NCBI RefSeq assembly: GCF_900107125.1
Contig: NZ_FNOU01000016.1
Span: forward strand, 1-52,162
From: Eubacterium barkeri
Lineage (GTDB): Bacteria > Bacillota > Clostridia > Eubacteriales > Eubacteriaceae
Reading direction: 5' to 3'
DNA: 52,162 bases
The position numbers were made by a program, and so were the translations under genes. The notes under the pieces are model-generated. The model saw nothing but the letters and a program-made list of their open reading frames with translations. It made no database searches and was not told where the DNA came from. Positions 14,330-23,957 of the stretch are shown in pieces. Numbering within the stretch: the stretch's first letter is position 1; each line of letters opens with the position of its first letter.

Positions 14330-17300
14330 ATGACAATGCGAATCATCCTCGGGCGACCAGGCCTGGATGGTGTGTCCCCCAGGACCCGGGTGTACGATGA
14401 TATCAAGGAAGCCACCTTGGCTGGGAAGGAGCGGCTGATTCTATTAGTCCCGGAACAATATACCCTGGGGGCGGAACAGACCCTCATGGCACATCTGAAC
14501 AAGCCGGGCCTGATGGGGTTAGAGGTGCTGAGCTTAGGCCGTCTGGCTACCCGGGTATTTCAGGAGGTTGGGGGCATTACCCGCACGGTGGTGGACGACC
14601 ATGGGCGGCGAATGCTTTTGGCTAAAAGTCTGGGGAAGGTGAAGTCCGGGTTGACCCTTTATCGGAAAAGTGCCAATCGTCCAGGATTTTTGGGGGAGCT
14701 GGCGGCCTTTATCGGAGAGCTTAAGCAAAACCGAATTGATGGAGAAGCCTTGGAACAGGCGGCTTTGGGATTGGCAGAGAATAGTCTGCTCAGACAAAAG
14801 TTAAGGGACATGGCGACCCTTTATGAGAGCTATGAAGGTGAGTTGGGAACGGAACGTTGGGATGAAGATACCCGGGCGGCCATGCTCTGTGAGCGGATAC
14901 CTCAAAGCGACCAGCTCCGGGGGGCGACAGTGTGGATCGATGGTTTTTTCACTTTTTCCACCAGCGATTTCGCCATTGTTGAGGCCTTAGCTGGCCAGGT
15001 CGAGGAGCTGACCATGTCCCTGGAGGGGGATATTGATCCCCTGGTACCGGATGCCAGCATTTTTAGCATTTGCCGGGCAACCTGTGATACCATGGCGGCT
15101 ATTGCTAAACGAAGTGGCCAGGCGTTTCAGGTGATCTCCTTATCAAAGGAAGTGCCCAAAACACCGCTGTCCTATTTAGAGGGACAGCTCTACGCCTATT
15201 GTCCCAAACCCTGGACTGGTCCGGTAAGGGGCATTAAAATCCTTCAGGCAGCCAATCCCTGGGAGGAAGCGCGAAGGGCGGCCCAGGAGATTTTGACCCT
15301 TGTCCGGGATTGTGGGTATTCTTACAAGGATATTGCCATTCTTTGCGGTGACCCTGGAACCCAGGGGGGGATGATCGCCCGGGCATTGTCGGCCTATGGC
15401 ATTCCCAGCTTTCGGGATGAGTCTGTGGCGGTTTCGGAGAACCCCCTGATTGAAGGGTTATTGTCTGCCTTGGAGGCAGTGGAACGGCGTTATTACGGCG
15501 ACAGCCTCATGGCCTATGCAAAATCCGGTTTTGCCGGAGTTGATCCAGTGGCGTGTAACCTTCTGGAAAATTACGCCCTGGCCTGGGGCATAAAGGGCGG
15601 AAAATGGTGTGTCCCCTTTACGCAGGGTGGGGAGTCCTGGAATCTGGAGGATCTGAATCGAGGGCGGGAGGCCCTTATGGGACCTCTTAGGAACCTACAG
15701 GAAGCTATGGCTGGAGTGGAAACCTACCGCAGCCGTCTGACGGCCACTGTCGCTTTTTTAGAGGAAATACAGGCCCCCCAGACCTTATCGACCCTGGGGG
15801 AAGCCCTGGCAGAACGGGGAAATTACGAGGCTCAAAGCCATTTCCATCAGATCTGGAATGTGTTGATGGAGGTTCTTGGGCAGATCGAAGAGGCCATGGG
15901 GGATGAGACCGGCAGCCTTCAGGAATACCGCAGGATTCTGGAAAGCGGCCTCTCTACCTATACTATCGGGGTACTGCCCACCAGGCGGGATGTGGTTACC
16001 ATTACCGATGCCTTCAGAAGCCGGGGCGGGAAGGTAAAGGCTCTTCTGGTCCTGGGGGCTAACGAAGGGATTCTGCCTGCAGAGGATAACCATTATACCC
16101 TTCTGACGGAGTCTGACCGCAGACGGCTGGCACAGGCAGGAATTACCCTCCAGGACAACCCCGGTTATCGCAGAAGTCGGGAGGATTATGCCATCTACAC
16201 CCAGCTGACCCGGGCCACGGAGTCTTTATACCTGTCCTACACCCTGTGCGATGAAGAGGGCCAGAGCCAATTGCCCTCCAGCCTGGTAGTGGGCCTTCGA
16301 AGCGTCTTTCCATCCCTGCCGGTTATGAGCGGGACCCAGGGGGAGGATGATCTCCAGTGGCTGGCAGGCAGCCAGGGAACCCTGGAGGAACTAGGGCGTC
16401 GTTTGGCAGAAGGTCGAACCCCAGCCCTGTGTGCCCTGGCCAAGGGATATTATCGGGAGGATTCCCACTGGAATGCCGCCTATAAGCAGATGGAGAAGGC
16501 TTTAGAATATAGGGGTGTGGGGGATACCCTGCCTCCAGAGCTGGTATCGGCAGTGTATGGCACTCCGGTTAAAACCAGTATTTCCAGACTGGAACAATAT
16601 CGCTCCTGTCCCTTTGCCCACTTTATCCATTATGGCCTTAAGCCCCGGCCCCGGGAGGAATATATTGTTACACCGCCGGATATTGGGACCCTGCTCCACA
16701 GTGTCATTGATGGGGTGTTCAAGCGGGCGGCCGGTGCAGGGATGGCTCTGTCAGAACTGGATGGAGACACAAGAAACCACTGGGTGGAGGAAGAACTGGA
16801 AAACCAGATTCCCCAAATGGCGGGCCAGGTATTTGAAAGCACCGGGGCTTACCGATTTCTGGGGAAAAAGCTTAAGCGTGTGGGGGTACAGACCCTTCGG
16901 ATGTTGGCGGAGCACCTGGGACAGGGGGACTTTACTTTTAAGTATAGCGAGCATCATTTTACCCAGCCCGTAAACGCTCCGGCCCTCCCCAGGGGGACCA
17001 GTATCCGGGGGGTGGTGGACCGCATTGATACCTACACCAAGGATGGGGAAACCTTTATCAAGGTAATCGACTATAAAACCGGGGCTAAAGCCATTAATCT
17101 GGCGGAGGTGTATTATGGCATCTCCCTCCAGCTTTTGGTCTATATGGACGCCGGCATGGCCCTGGCCTCCAAGGAAGAGGGAGGGACCTTATGTCTGCCC
17201 GGGGGCACCTTCTATTTCCATGTGGATGATCCCATGGTCAGTGGTGAGGGCCTGACAGGGGAAGACCTGCAACGGGAGCTGGATAAGAAGTTTAAAATGA

Positions 17301-17659
17301 AGGGAATCTTTTTGGACGATCCCCGGGTGATTGCCGCTCTGGATGTGGAAAATGCCAAAAGCTCGGCCATTTTTGAGAAGGGCTCGGCCCTTTCACGGTT
17401 CAATATCGAAGAATTTGAGGACCTGCTCCGATATGTTGAAGCTATTATTGAAGAAAGTCTGGTCAACATATTAGGGGGAGATATCACCATCGCCCCCTAT
17501 AAAATGGGGAACCAAACGGCCTGTGATTATTGTGAATATAAAAGTATCTGCCAATTTGACGAAAGCCTGGAGCGCTGTGCCTATCGGGTGCTTCGGGAGA
17601 AAATCAGCAAGGAGCTGCTCTTAGAGGAAGTGAGGGAGGATCGCGATGAAGTGGACTGA
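14330..17659 (+). CDS. addB: ATP-dependent helicase/nuclease subunit B (AddB)
   Basis: A 1109-residue subunit of the AddAB double-strand-break resection complex. The C-terminal RecB-type nuclease is intact (VIDYKTG, D914 and K916, after GVVDRIDTY). The four Cys of the [4Fe-4S] staple are present: C760 (YRSCPF) and C1065, C1068, C1074 (CDYCEYKSIC). The N-terminal nucleotide-binding loop is degenerate: ILGRPGLDGVSPRT stands where family members have GRxGxGK[ST], so the Lys is missing. ATG 14330 follows AAGGAGG (14318-14324). An upstream in-frame ATG at 14279 lies inside the terminator. It overlaps addA by 14 bp. Confidence 0.93.
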   Translation: MTMRIILGRPGLDGVSPRTRVYDDIKEATLAGKERLILLVPEQYTLGAEQTLMAHLNKPGLMGLEVLSLGRLATRVFQEVGGITRTVVDDHGRRMLLAKSLGKVKSGLTLYRKSANRPGFLGELAAFIGELKQNRIDGEALEQAALGLAENSLLRQKLRDMATLYESYEGELGTERWDEDTRAAMLCERIPQSDQLRGATVWIDGFFTFSTSDFAIVEALAGQVEELTMSLEGDIDPLVPDASIFSICRATCDTMAAIAKRSGQAFQVISLSKEVPKTPLSYLEGQLYAYCPKPWTGPVRGIKILQAANPWEEARRAAQEILTLVRDCGYSYKDIAILCGDPGTQGGMIARALSAYGIPSFRDESVAVSENPLIEGLLSALEAVERRYYGDSLMAYAKSGFAGVDPVACNLLENYALAWGIKGGKWCVPFTQGGESWNLEDLNRGREALMGPLRNLQEAMAGVETYRSRLTATVAFLEEIQAPQTLSTLGEALAERGNYEAQSHFHQIWNVLMEVLGQIEEAMGDETGSLQEYRRILESGLSTYTIGVLPTRRDVVTITDAFRSRGGKVKALLVLGANEGILPAEDNHYTLLTESDRRRLAQAGITLQDNPGYRRSREDYAIYTQLTRATESLYLSYTLCDEEGQSQLPSSLVVGLRSVFPSLPVMSGTQGEDDLQWLAGSQGTLEELGRRLAEGRTPALCALAKGYYREDSHWNAAYKQMEKALEYRGVGDTLPPELVSAVYGTPVKTSISRLEQYRSCPFAHFIHYGLKPRPREEYIVTPPDIGTLLHSVIDGVFKRAAGAGMALSELDGDTRNHWVEEELENQIPQMAGQVFESTGAYRFLGKKLKRVGVQTLRMLAEHLGQGDFTFKYSEHHFTQPVNAPALPRGTSIRGVVDRIDTYTKDGETFIKVIDYKTGAKAINLAEVYYGISLQLLVYMDAGMALASKEEGGTLCLPGGTFYFHVDDPMVSGEGLTGEDLQRELDKKFKMKGIFLDDPRVIAALDVENAKSSAIFEKGSALSRFNIEEFEDLLRYVEAIIEESLVNILGGDITIAPYKMGNQTACDYCEYKSICQFDESLERCAYRVLREKISKELLLEEVREDRDEVD

Positions 17660-20600
17660 GGATCAGTCCCGGGCCATTACCACCCGGGATACAAATCTGC
17701 TGGTGTCAGCAGCCGCCGGATCGGGAAAGACCGCCCTGCTCATCGAGCGTATTCGGCGGATGATTATGGAGGAGGGAGTCCCGGTTTCAGGGCTTCTGGT
17801 CCTCACCTTTACCCGGTCAGCCGCAGCAGAAATGAAGGATCGCCTGAAGCGGACCCTTCAGGAGGCCCTTTTAGAGTCCCAGGCAGATCATGCCGCTATT
17901 TTGGAGGCCCTGTCTGCCCTGCCTACGGCCTCCATTTCCACCCTCCATGCCTTTTGCCAGGGAATACTCCGGGAGTATTTCCAGGAGGCGGGCATTGATC
18001 CGGAATTCATTCTCGGAGGGGAGGGGGAGCTGACCATTATGCGCAAGGCCGCCATGGAGTCCCTCTTTGAGGAAAAATATCAGGCCATTCCCCCGGGGGA
18101 AACCGATGCCTTTGCCCAGCTGGTGGAAATGTACACCGGCAACCGGGATGACCAGGGCTTAAAGGAGCTGGTGGAAAAATTCTATAATTTCCTCATGACC
18201 CTCCCCGATGCCCAGAGCTGGTGTATCAGTGCCCTTCAGAATTTTGACATGACCCCCCAGAATTTTTGGGAGAGCTTTTGGGGACAGACCATGCGCCAGG
18301 ATATGGCCGTGGATTTAAGGGCAGCCGAGGAGATTTTAGAGACGTGCCTGGTGATGGTGGAGGATAGCGAAATCTTTGCCAAAACCCAGGAACAGCTGGT
18401 CGGGGATGCCCGGGGTGTGACCCGGGCCCTGGAAGCCTTAGAGGAAGGACCCGAGGTGTATAGTGCCGCCCTCCAGGCCATTGCCTTTCCAAGATACAAG
18501 GGCAGCCGGGAGGACAAAGAGACCAGCGATGCCATTAAGGATCAGCGCAATATGGCCAAGGAGATCGTGAAGGCTATCCAGAAAAAAATGGCCGGGGGTC
18601 TGGATGCCGCCCTGGAGGCGCTGTCCCAAATGAAAGGACCCATGGAAGCCCTGGTGGCCCTGACCATGGATTTCTGGGGAGCCTTTAGAAAGCTAAAAGA
18701 AGAAAAAGCCATGCTGGATTTCAATGATTTGGAGCAGTATACCCTAAAGGTCCTGGAAAACCCAGCCATCGCCTCTGAGCTCCAGGCCAAATATCAGCAT
18801 GTCTTTTTGGATGAATACCAGGATACCAACGGCATGCAGGAGGCCATCATTCAGTGTATCTTAAGAGGGGATAACTATTTTATGGTGGGGGATGTCAAAC
18901 AGAGCATTTATCGCTTTCGGTTGGCAGATCCGGGAATCTTCATTGAAAAGTACAACCGATTTAAAGAATCGGATACCCCAGAGGAAACGCTCATCACCCT
19001 GAGTCAGAATTTTAGAAGCTGCCAGGGGGTAGTCGATGGTGTCAACGGGGTCTTTGAGAAAATCATGACGCCGGAGCTGGGAGAGGTGGACTACGATGAC
19101 CGGGCCAGACTGTATAAAGGGATGTCCGGGGACGGGCCCTACACCCGCACCCAGGTCCATATTCTGGAAACGGGACGAGATGAAGAGGATGCCAGTGCCG
19201 ACAGTTCACCTGTGGTTTGTGAGGCCGCCTTTATTGCAAGGAAAATCCAGGAGATGGTAGGAAAGCCCATTTACATCACCAAATCCGGGGAGACCCGGAC
19301 CCTGACCTACCGGGATATTGGGGTATTGATGCGGGCGGTGGCAGCCACCGGGGATACTTATGCCCGGGTCTTTTCAGAAGCCGGGATCCCCGTTTATTTT
19401 GAAGGGGGACGGACCTATTACGAATCCCTGGAAATTATTCTCGTCCTTAACCTCCTTAAAATTATCGATAATGGGGATCAGGACATTCCCCTGGTATCTG
19501 TGATGCTCTCACCCATGGGGGGCTTTACCGTGGAGGAATGCACTAAAATTCGACTGGGGGCAGAGGCACCTTGGTTTCATCAAAGCCTAAGGGTCTATGC
19601 CCAAGGCAAGGAGGATGATCTGGCCCGTAAGGCTAGGGCATTCCTGGAGCAGTTAGGGGAATGGGCCCTGGATGCCCAGATTCTCAGTGTCGAGGATTTT
19701 CTGTGGAAGCTTTATCAGGATACCGGCTATTACGCCTTTGTGGGAGCCTTACCCGGAGGGGCTCAGCGTCAGAGTAATCTGCGGGTGCTGTTAAAGCGAG
19801 CCGGGGATTATAAGCGCTCGACCCTCAAGGGGATTTTTCACTTCATCGGTTTTATCGAAGAGATGAAGAAGCATAAATTTGATACATCCCCGCCGGTTAC
19901 CCTGGGGGAAAATGAGGATGTGGTGCGGATTATGAGTATCCATAAAAGTAAGGGCCTGGAATTCCCTGTGGTTTTTGTGGCGGGAATGGGCCGACGCTTC
20001 AACACTAAGAGTCACAGTGGACGGGTTCTTTTTCACAAGGATCTGGGGATTTGTCCAGATAAGGTGGACCCGGAAAGCCGGTTGATTGAGCCCACCATCG
20101 CCAAAGCCCTCTGTGGAGACCGGGTACGGGTGGAGTCCTTATCTGAGGAAATGCGTCTCCTTTATGTGGCCATGACCCGGGCCATGGAATCCCTTATTTT
20201 AGTAGGGGGCGTGAAGGATTTTAAAGGGAGCATGGACCGATGGCAGTATCCTGCCAGCCTGTTTTATTTAAAGAAAGCCCAGTGCTTTTTAGATTGGGTC
20301 ATGCTGTCTGCTGTGGATGGTGGTCCAGTGGTGCCTGCCCTGCCAGAGGATGGGGGGGAGGCCATGACATCCATGGGCTGTTATGATATCACCCTTCATC
20401 CCTGGGGAAGTGGGGAAAGTGCCGTCATGGGGAAAGAGGCGGAAACCCTGGCCTTGGAAAAATCGGGAGATCTTGAACTGGCTGATGAAGTCCGGCGGCG
20501 GCTGGCCTGGCGATACCCTTTCCAAGGAGCGGTGGAACCTCCCGAGAAAATGACCGTTACCGAAATTGCAAAGGTTCGGGCGGGGAACCTGGAAAACGGG

Positions 20601-21188
20601 GGAGATGCTCCGGAGCTGGTGATACGGCCGGCCTTTTTGCAACAGAGTGCCGATGGCTTCGCTCCGGCAGAGTTGGGTACCGGTATCCACACCATCCTCC
20701 AGGGGTTAGACCTAAAGAAAATTCGAGGCTGTGGCCAGGATTGGAAAGCCCTGGGGGACACCATCGAAAAGCAAGCCGCCGATATGGCCGCCCGGGAACG
20801 CATTGCCCCAGCGCTTTTGGCAGCCCTTAACTTAGAGCCCATCCAGCGCTTTTTCACAACAGAAACAGGGCAACGGCTCCTGGCTGCAAAAACCCTCCAG
20901 CGGGAATTACCCTTTAACTACCAGGTGGAGGCTGCCCGCATCCGACCCGAATGGGCCGGGAAAGGGCAGACCATCACCGTCCAGGGGATGATTGACTGCT
21001 GCTTTTTAGAGGATGGTGCCTGGGTCCTGTTAGATTATAAAACCGACCGCTTTTTTGGTGCCAAAGAAAAAGAACGGCTGGTGGCCCGGTATCAGACCCA
21101 GCTGGGTCTGTACGCCGAGGCACTGGCCGCCCTCACCGGCATTCCCGTGAAGGAACAACGGCTATGTTTTTTAATGGAAAATGTATAG
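17646..21188 (+). CDS. addA: ATP-dependent helicase/nuclease subunit A (AddA)
   Basis: A 1180-residue UvrD-like helicase with a C-terminal nuclease, near the usual ~1200. Walker A is AAAGSGKT (22-29). Walker B is DEYQDTN near 389. Motif IV-type GDVKQSIYRFR, motif V IHKSKGLEFPVVF and motif VI LLYVAMTRAMESL follow. The nuclease motif QGMIDCCF ... LLDYKTDR is near 1115-1135. AddA supplies the translocating motor and one of the two nuclease sites. The motor is complete here, in contrast to the decayed loop in AddB. The start ATG lies inside addB, so the two are translationally coupled. It converges on the patatin gene with a 12-bp gap and no visible terminator. Confidence 0.96.
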   Translation: MKWTEDQSRAITTRDTNLLVSAAAGSGKTALLIERIRRMIMEEGVPVSGLLVLTFTRSAAAEMKDRLKRTLQEALLESQADHAAILEALSALPTASISTLHAFCQGILREYFQEAGIDPEFILGGEGELTIMRKAAMESLFEEKYQAIPPGETDAFAQLVEMYTGNRDDQGLKELVEKFYNFLMTLPDAQSWCISALQNFDMTPQNFWESFWGQTMRQDMAVDLRAAEEILETCLVMVEDSEIFAKTQEQLVGDARGVTRALEALEEGPEVYSAALQAIAFPRYKGSREDKETSDAIKDQRNMAKEIVKAIQKKMAGGLDAALEALSQMKGPMEALVALTMDFWGAFRKLKEEKAMLDFNDLEQYTLKVLENPAIASELQAKYQHVFLDEYQDTNGMQEAIIQCILRGDNYFMVGDVKQSIYRFRLADPGIFIEKYNRFKESDTPEETLITLSQNFRSCQGVVDGVNGVFEKIMTPELGEVDYDDRARLYKGMSGDGPYTRTQVHILETGRDEEDASADSSPVVCEAAFIARKIQEMVGKPIYITKSGETRTLTYRDIGVLMRAVAATGDTYARVFSEAGIPVYFEGGRTYYESLEIILVLNLLKIIDNGDQDIPLVSVMLSPMGGFTVEECTKIRLGAEAPWFHQSLRVYAQGKEDDLARKARAFLEQLGEWALDAQILSVEDFLWKLYQDTGYYAFVGALPGGAQRQSNLRVLLKRAGDYKRSTLKGIFHFIGFIEEMKKHKFDTSPPVTLGENEDVVRIMSIHKSKGLEFPVVFVAGMGRRFNTKSHSGRVLFHKDLGICPDKVDPESRLIEPTIAKALCGDRVRVESLSEEMRLLYVAMTRAMESLILVGGVKDFKGSMDRWQYPASLFYLKKAQCFLDWVMLSAVDGGPVVPALPEDGGEAMTSMGCYDITLHPWGSGESAVMGKEAETLALEKSGDLELADEVRRRLAWRYPFQGAVEPPEKMTVTEIAKVRAGNLENGGDAPELVIRPAFLQQSADGFAPAELGTGIHTILQGLDLKKIRGCGQDWKALGDTIEKQAADMAARERIAPALLAALNLEPIQRFFTTETGQRLLAAKTLQRELPFNYQVEAARIRPEWAGKGQTITVQGMIDCCFLEDGAWVLLDYKTDRFFGAKEKERLVARYQTQLGLYAEALAALTGIPVKEQRLCFLMENV

Positions 21189-21200
21189 GACGGGGACTGC

Positions 21201-22541
21201 TCACTTTTTGCGCAATAGCTGATGCAGATAAATCAGGAGCAAAATGGAGAGTGCAAACTCCGGAGTAAACTTCTTAATCAAGGTCCTGATGGTGGGAATG
21301 GGTAAATCCTTGGAGGATCCTACAAAAAGCACATAAAAGGAAATAAAATCGAAGAGGCTTCCGGGGCGATAATTATTATCGGCATCGAAGGCCTTTTTGA
21401 TGGTATCATCCCGTTTAATAAAGGCGAGGTTGGTCCGGGTAAGGGTCTCCAGGGCGGTGAGAATCGCCAGTAAAAACCGGTCCGGGGTGTAGGCTGCCAT
21501 TCGTTCCACCCCAAGGCTGCGCCCAGCCATTTCCAGGAGGACCAGCAAGGGCGCCTCATCCTTGGGGTAGTTCGTCCGCCGCAGAACATTGGCAATGGCC
21601 ATCACAATGGTGTCCTTTTTAGAATTTTCCGGGATACCAAGAAGCATGGCAACCTCCTGGCGGGCATTGACATCCTCCAGGGGAGAACCCATGAATTCTG
21701 CCAGTTTTTCATAAAACTGTGTCCCAGAAGCCGTATTGAAATAATAGTATTTCCCCAAAAGCTGGCCGAAGGTTTTTTTACAGTCCAAATCCCCCATTTC
21801 AATATTATTGCGAATGGTTTCCTGGTCAAATTCCAGGGTCATCCCCAGGTATTCAGAATTCTCAACCACCGTTAAATGGATATCATTGTGATCCACTCGT
21901 TGTTTAAAGCCAATGGCGGGAAACTCCACAGAAATAATATTTTTGTAGCCGCTGCTGGCCATAAAATTAATGGGGACATTATCATAAAACCCCCCATCTA
22001 AATAGGTTTTCCCGTCGATTTCCTGGCGTTGAAAAACCGGGAGGGCAGCACTGGCTAACAAATAATCCAAAAGCTTTCCCTCTGGGATTTCTTCAATCAT
22101 GAGCTGGGTGGGGCTGAGTGTGTTTAGCTCCACCGTGACAAGCCCCAGACGAATGGATGATTTTCGTATCTTCTCTTCATCAATCAGTCGAGACAAATTT
22201 GCCCGCAGAGGGCTAATATCCAGTCCTCCTCGAAACAAATCATTAATAAAGGCAAGGCGAAACAAATCAAAGCTGGCTCCAGACCAGTGGTTGAGATATT
22301 TATTGACCATGGTGGTATTGAGATTCAGCACCTGGTTAATGGTTAAATTTGTCCAAAAATCATAGGCTGCATCAAAATCATTCTGGGCGATCAAGGCAGC
22401 ATTCAGGGCTCCGATGGAGGTCCCAATAACACAGGAAATGGGGGTATCCATCTCCTGAAGGGCCTTCCAAACCCCAATTTCAAAGGCACCCTTAGTACCA
22501 CCGCCGCTGAGGACTAATCCGTATTCTTTTTTTTCATCCAT
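21201..22541 (-). CDS. Patatin-like phospholipase with C-terminal hydrophobic tail
   Basis: A 446-residue protein with an N-terminal patatin domain (about 5-215). The oxyanion loop is GGGTKG at 13-18, the nucleophile is Ser42 in GTSIG, and the second member of the dyad is Asp182 in the DGGFYDNVP motif. Such domains hydrolyse acyl esters of phospholipids. Residues about 250-400 are helical with no family I recognise. A hydrophobic stretch near the C-terminus (about 425-441, FALSILLLIYL) followed by RKK may anchor it in the membrane. AGGAGG precedes the ATG. It is the last gene of the minus-strand cluster murC, two membrane proteins, patatin. Confidence 0.85.
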   Translation of the reverse strand: MDEKKEYGLVLSGGGTKGAFEIGVWKALQEMDTPISCVIGTSIGALNAALIAQNDFDAAYDFWTNLTINQVLNLNTTMVNKYLNHWSGASFDLFRLAFINDLFRGGLDISPLRANLSRLIDEEKIRKSSIRLGLVTVELNTLSPTQLMIEEIPEGKLLDYLLASAALPVFQRQEIDGKTYLDGGFYDNVPINFMASSGYKNIISVEFPAIGFKQRVDHNDIHLTVVENSEYLGMTLEFDQETIRNNIEMGDLDCKKTFGQLLGKYYYFNTASGTQFYEKLAEFMGSPLEDVNARQEVAMLLGIPENSKKDTIVMAIANVLRRTNYPKDEAPLLVLLEMAGRSLGVERMAAYTPDRFLLAILTALETLTRTNLAFIKRDDTIKKAFDADNNYRPGSLFDFISFYVLFVGSSKDLPIPTIRTLIKKFTPEFALSILLLIYLHQLLRKK

Positions 22542-22552
22542 AAGGAGACCTC

Positions 22553-23440
22553 CTAAATATAATGCCCATCCATGATGTCAAACAAATCGGAGTGATGGGG
22601 CGTGTAATTATCGTACTGATTCAAAAAAGGTGAAAAAACAGTGCTGTCCATAAAAGTCGAAAACAGTGCCGGCAGAATAAAATTCAGCAGAATACCCAGG
22701 ATTCCAAAGATTAAGCCAAGGAGTGCCAGGGTATGGGGGCGATGGGTCACCCTCAGCTCCTGGAAAGCCAGAATGGCGAAAAGAATGGCCAGGACACCAA
22801 TCCAAAATGCATTGCCATAGGGAGCGGTAAACAGGGTCAGAATACCGCTGGCCAGGGCCAGAATATCGTAGCTACCCCAGGGCTTTGCCTTGGGCGGATC
22901 AACACGTATCTGGGAAAAATCCGCTGGATTGTTCCGAATGGCAAAGAGGAAGAAGGGAGCGGCAATGGCCGTGACCGGAACGATGGACAACACGGTGTAG
23001 AGCACGGCATTGTGCCCTGCATAGATTTTATACAAACGGTATAGCCCACAATAATCGTAAACCAATACGGCGATATTCACCAGAATAAGTAAAAACCAGC
23101 CCATAGGCGGAATGGCCCCTAAAGCAGAATTTAGAAAAATAAGGGCTAACCCTAAAAGGGGCAGAAATAGACTAGCCCAGGGAATATACCAGGAACCGAT
23201 AAGGACGCCATCTCCGATCAGACCGCCTTGGATATAGCGCCTTGCCCCAGGAACCCAGGCCAGCCAGGAATGCTTGAAATGGCGATTTTTCGCCATGGTG
23301 TAAAGGGAAAGGCTTAAAAAAATGTAGGACAGTATGGCCAATGACAGCAAAAAGAACAGGAAAAAGATGGCTAGAATACTCAGGACCATGAAAAATGGCA
23401 GTAGATCATAGACCGAGGAAAAGAAATAATCAGGATACAT
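22553..23440 (-). CDS. Multi-pass membrane protein, paralogue of the next gene
   Basis: A 295-residue protein with about seven hydrophobic segments and no signal peptide. The first half contains YTMAKNRHFKHSWLAWVPGA followed by RYIQGG and a Gly-rich turn. This pattern is repeated in the neighbouring gene at 23453-23938, so the two arose by duplication. A Pro-rich cytoplasmic linker (VDPPKAKPWG, about 195) separates a second hydrophobic half absent from the neighbour. I do not recognise an assigned family. It resembles small membrane proteins of unknown function seen in clostridia. The stop is 11 bp from the patatin start, so they are probably co-transcribed. Confidence 0.7.
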   Translation of the reverse strand: MYPDYFFSSVYDLLPFFMVLSILAIFFLFFLLSLAILSYIFLSLSLYTMAKNRHFKHSWLAWVPGARRYIQGGLIGDGVLIGSWYIPWASLFLPLLGLALIFLNSALGAIPPMGWFLLILVNIAVLVYDYCGLYRLYKIYAGHNAVLYTVLSIVPVTAIAAPFFLFAIRNNPADFSQIRVDPPKAKPWGSYDILALASGILTLFTAPYGNAFWIGVLAILFAILAFQELRVTHRPHTLALLGLIFGILGILLNFILPALFSTFMDSTVFSPFLNQYDNYTPHHSDLFDIMDGHYI

Positions 23441-23452
23441 AGAAGGACCTCC

Positions 23453-23938
23453 TTATAAATACTCGGTCCATACCCGATGACGCAGGATAAAAGGGTACAG
23501 ACTCAACAGGAATGGGAGGACGATAGAAAGCAGCAGCAACGTGGTGGCGTGGGCATTATTGTACAGTCGAAGGAGCCGATAGGTCAGGGTGTAGGATACC
23601 AGAAGATAGAGTGCGGCCAGGATCGGTCCGATCCATGAAAGGCAAAGGAAAAGAAATGAGACCACTGCCAAAACAGGTGCAATAACCTGAATATAATGGA
23701 TGGTCCAGCGGATAAAGACCATCTTCTCACCAACGATTTCACCAAGAAGATAGAGCCGCAGAACCGGCAGCCAGGCGAGCCAGGGATATTCAATCCCCCT
23801 GGCCTTCGCCATGGTCTGGTAGCCGATGGATGAAAAAACATAGAATACCATGGGTAGGATACCCACTAAAATAACGAAGGAAAGCCCCAAAAATCCGAGG
23901 TTTCCCCAAAAGATGGAAGGGGATAAAAATGGGAACAT
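23453..23938 (-). CDS. Small membrane protein, paralogue of the preceding one
   Basis: A 161-residue protein with four hydrophobic spans. YQTMAKARGIEYPWLAWLPV and RLYLLGEIVG match the WLAW-P-x-x-R-x-Y region of the 295-residue neighbour. The shared core probably forms a cytoplasmic loop between spans 1 and 2. The function is unknown. It begins 19 bp after murC on the same strand, so the two are likely co-transcribed, but murC is a housekeeping gene and shared transcription need not mean shared function. Confidence 0.7.
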   Translation of the reverse strand: MFPFLSPSIFWGNLGFLGLSFVILVGILPMVFYVFSSIGYQTMAKARGIEYPWLAWLPVLRLYLLGEIVGEKMVFIRWTIHYIQVIAPVLAVVSFLFLCLSWIGPILAALYLLVSYTLTYRLLRLYNNAHATTLLLLSIVLPFLLSLYPFILRHRVWTEYL

Positions 23939-23957
23939 GGGGTATTCCTCCTGTTCT

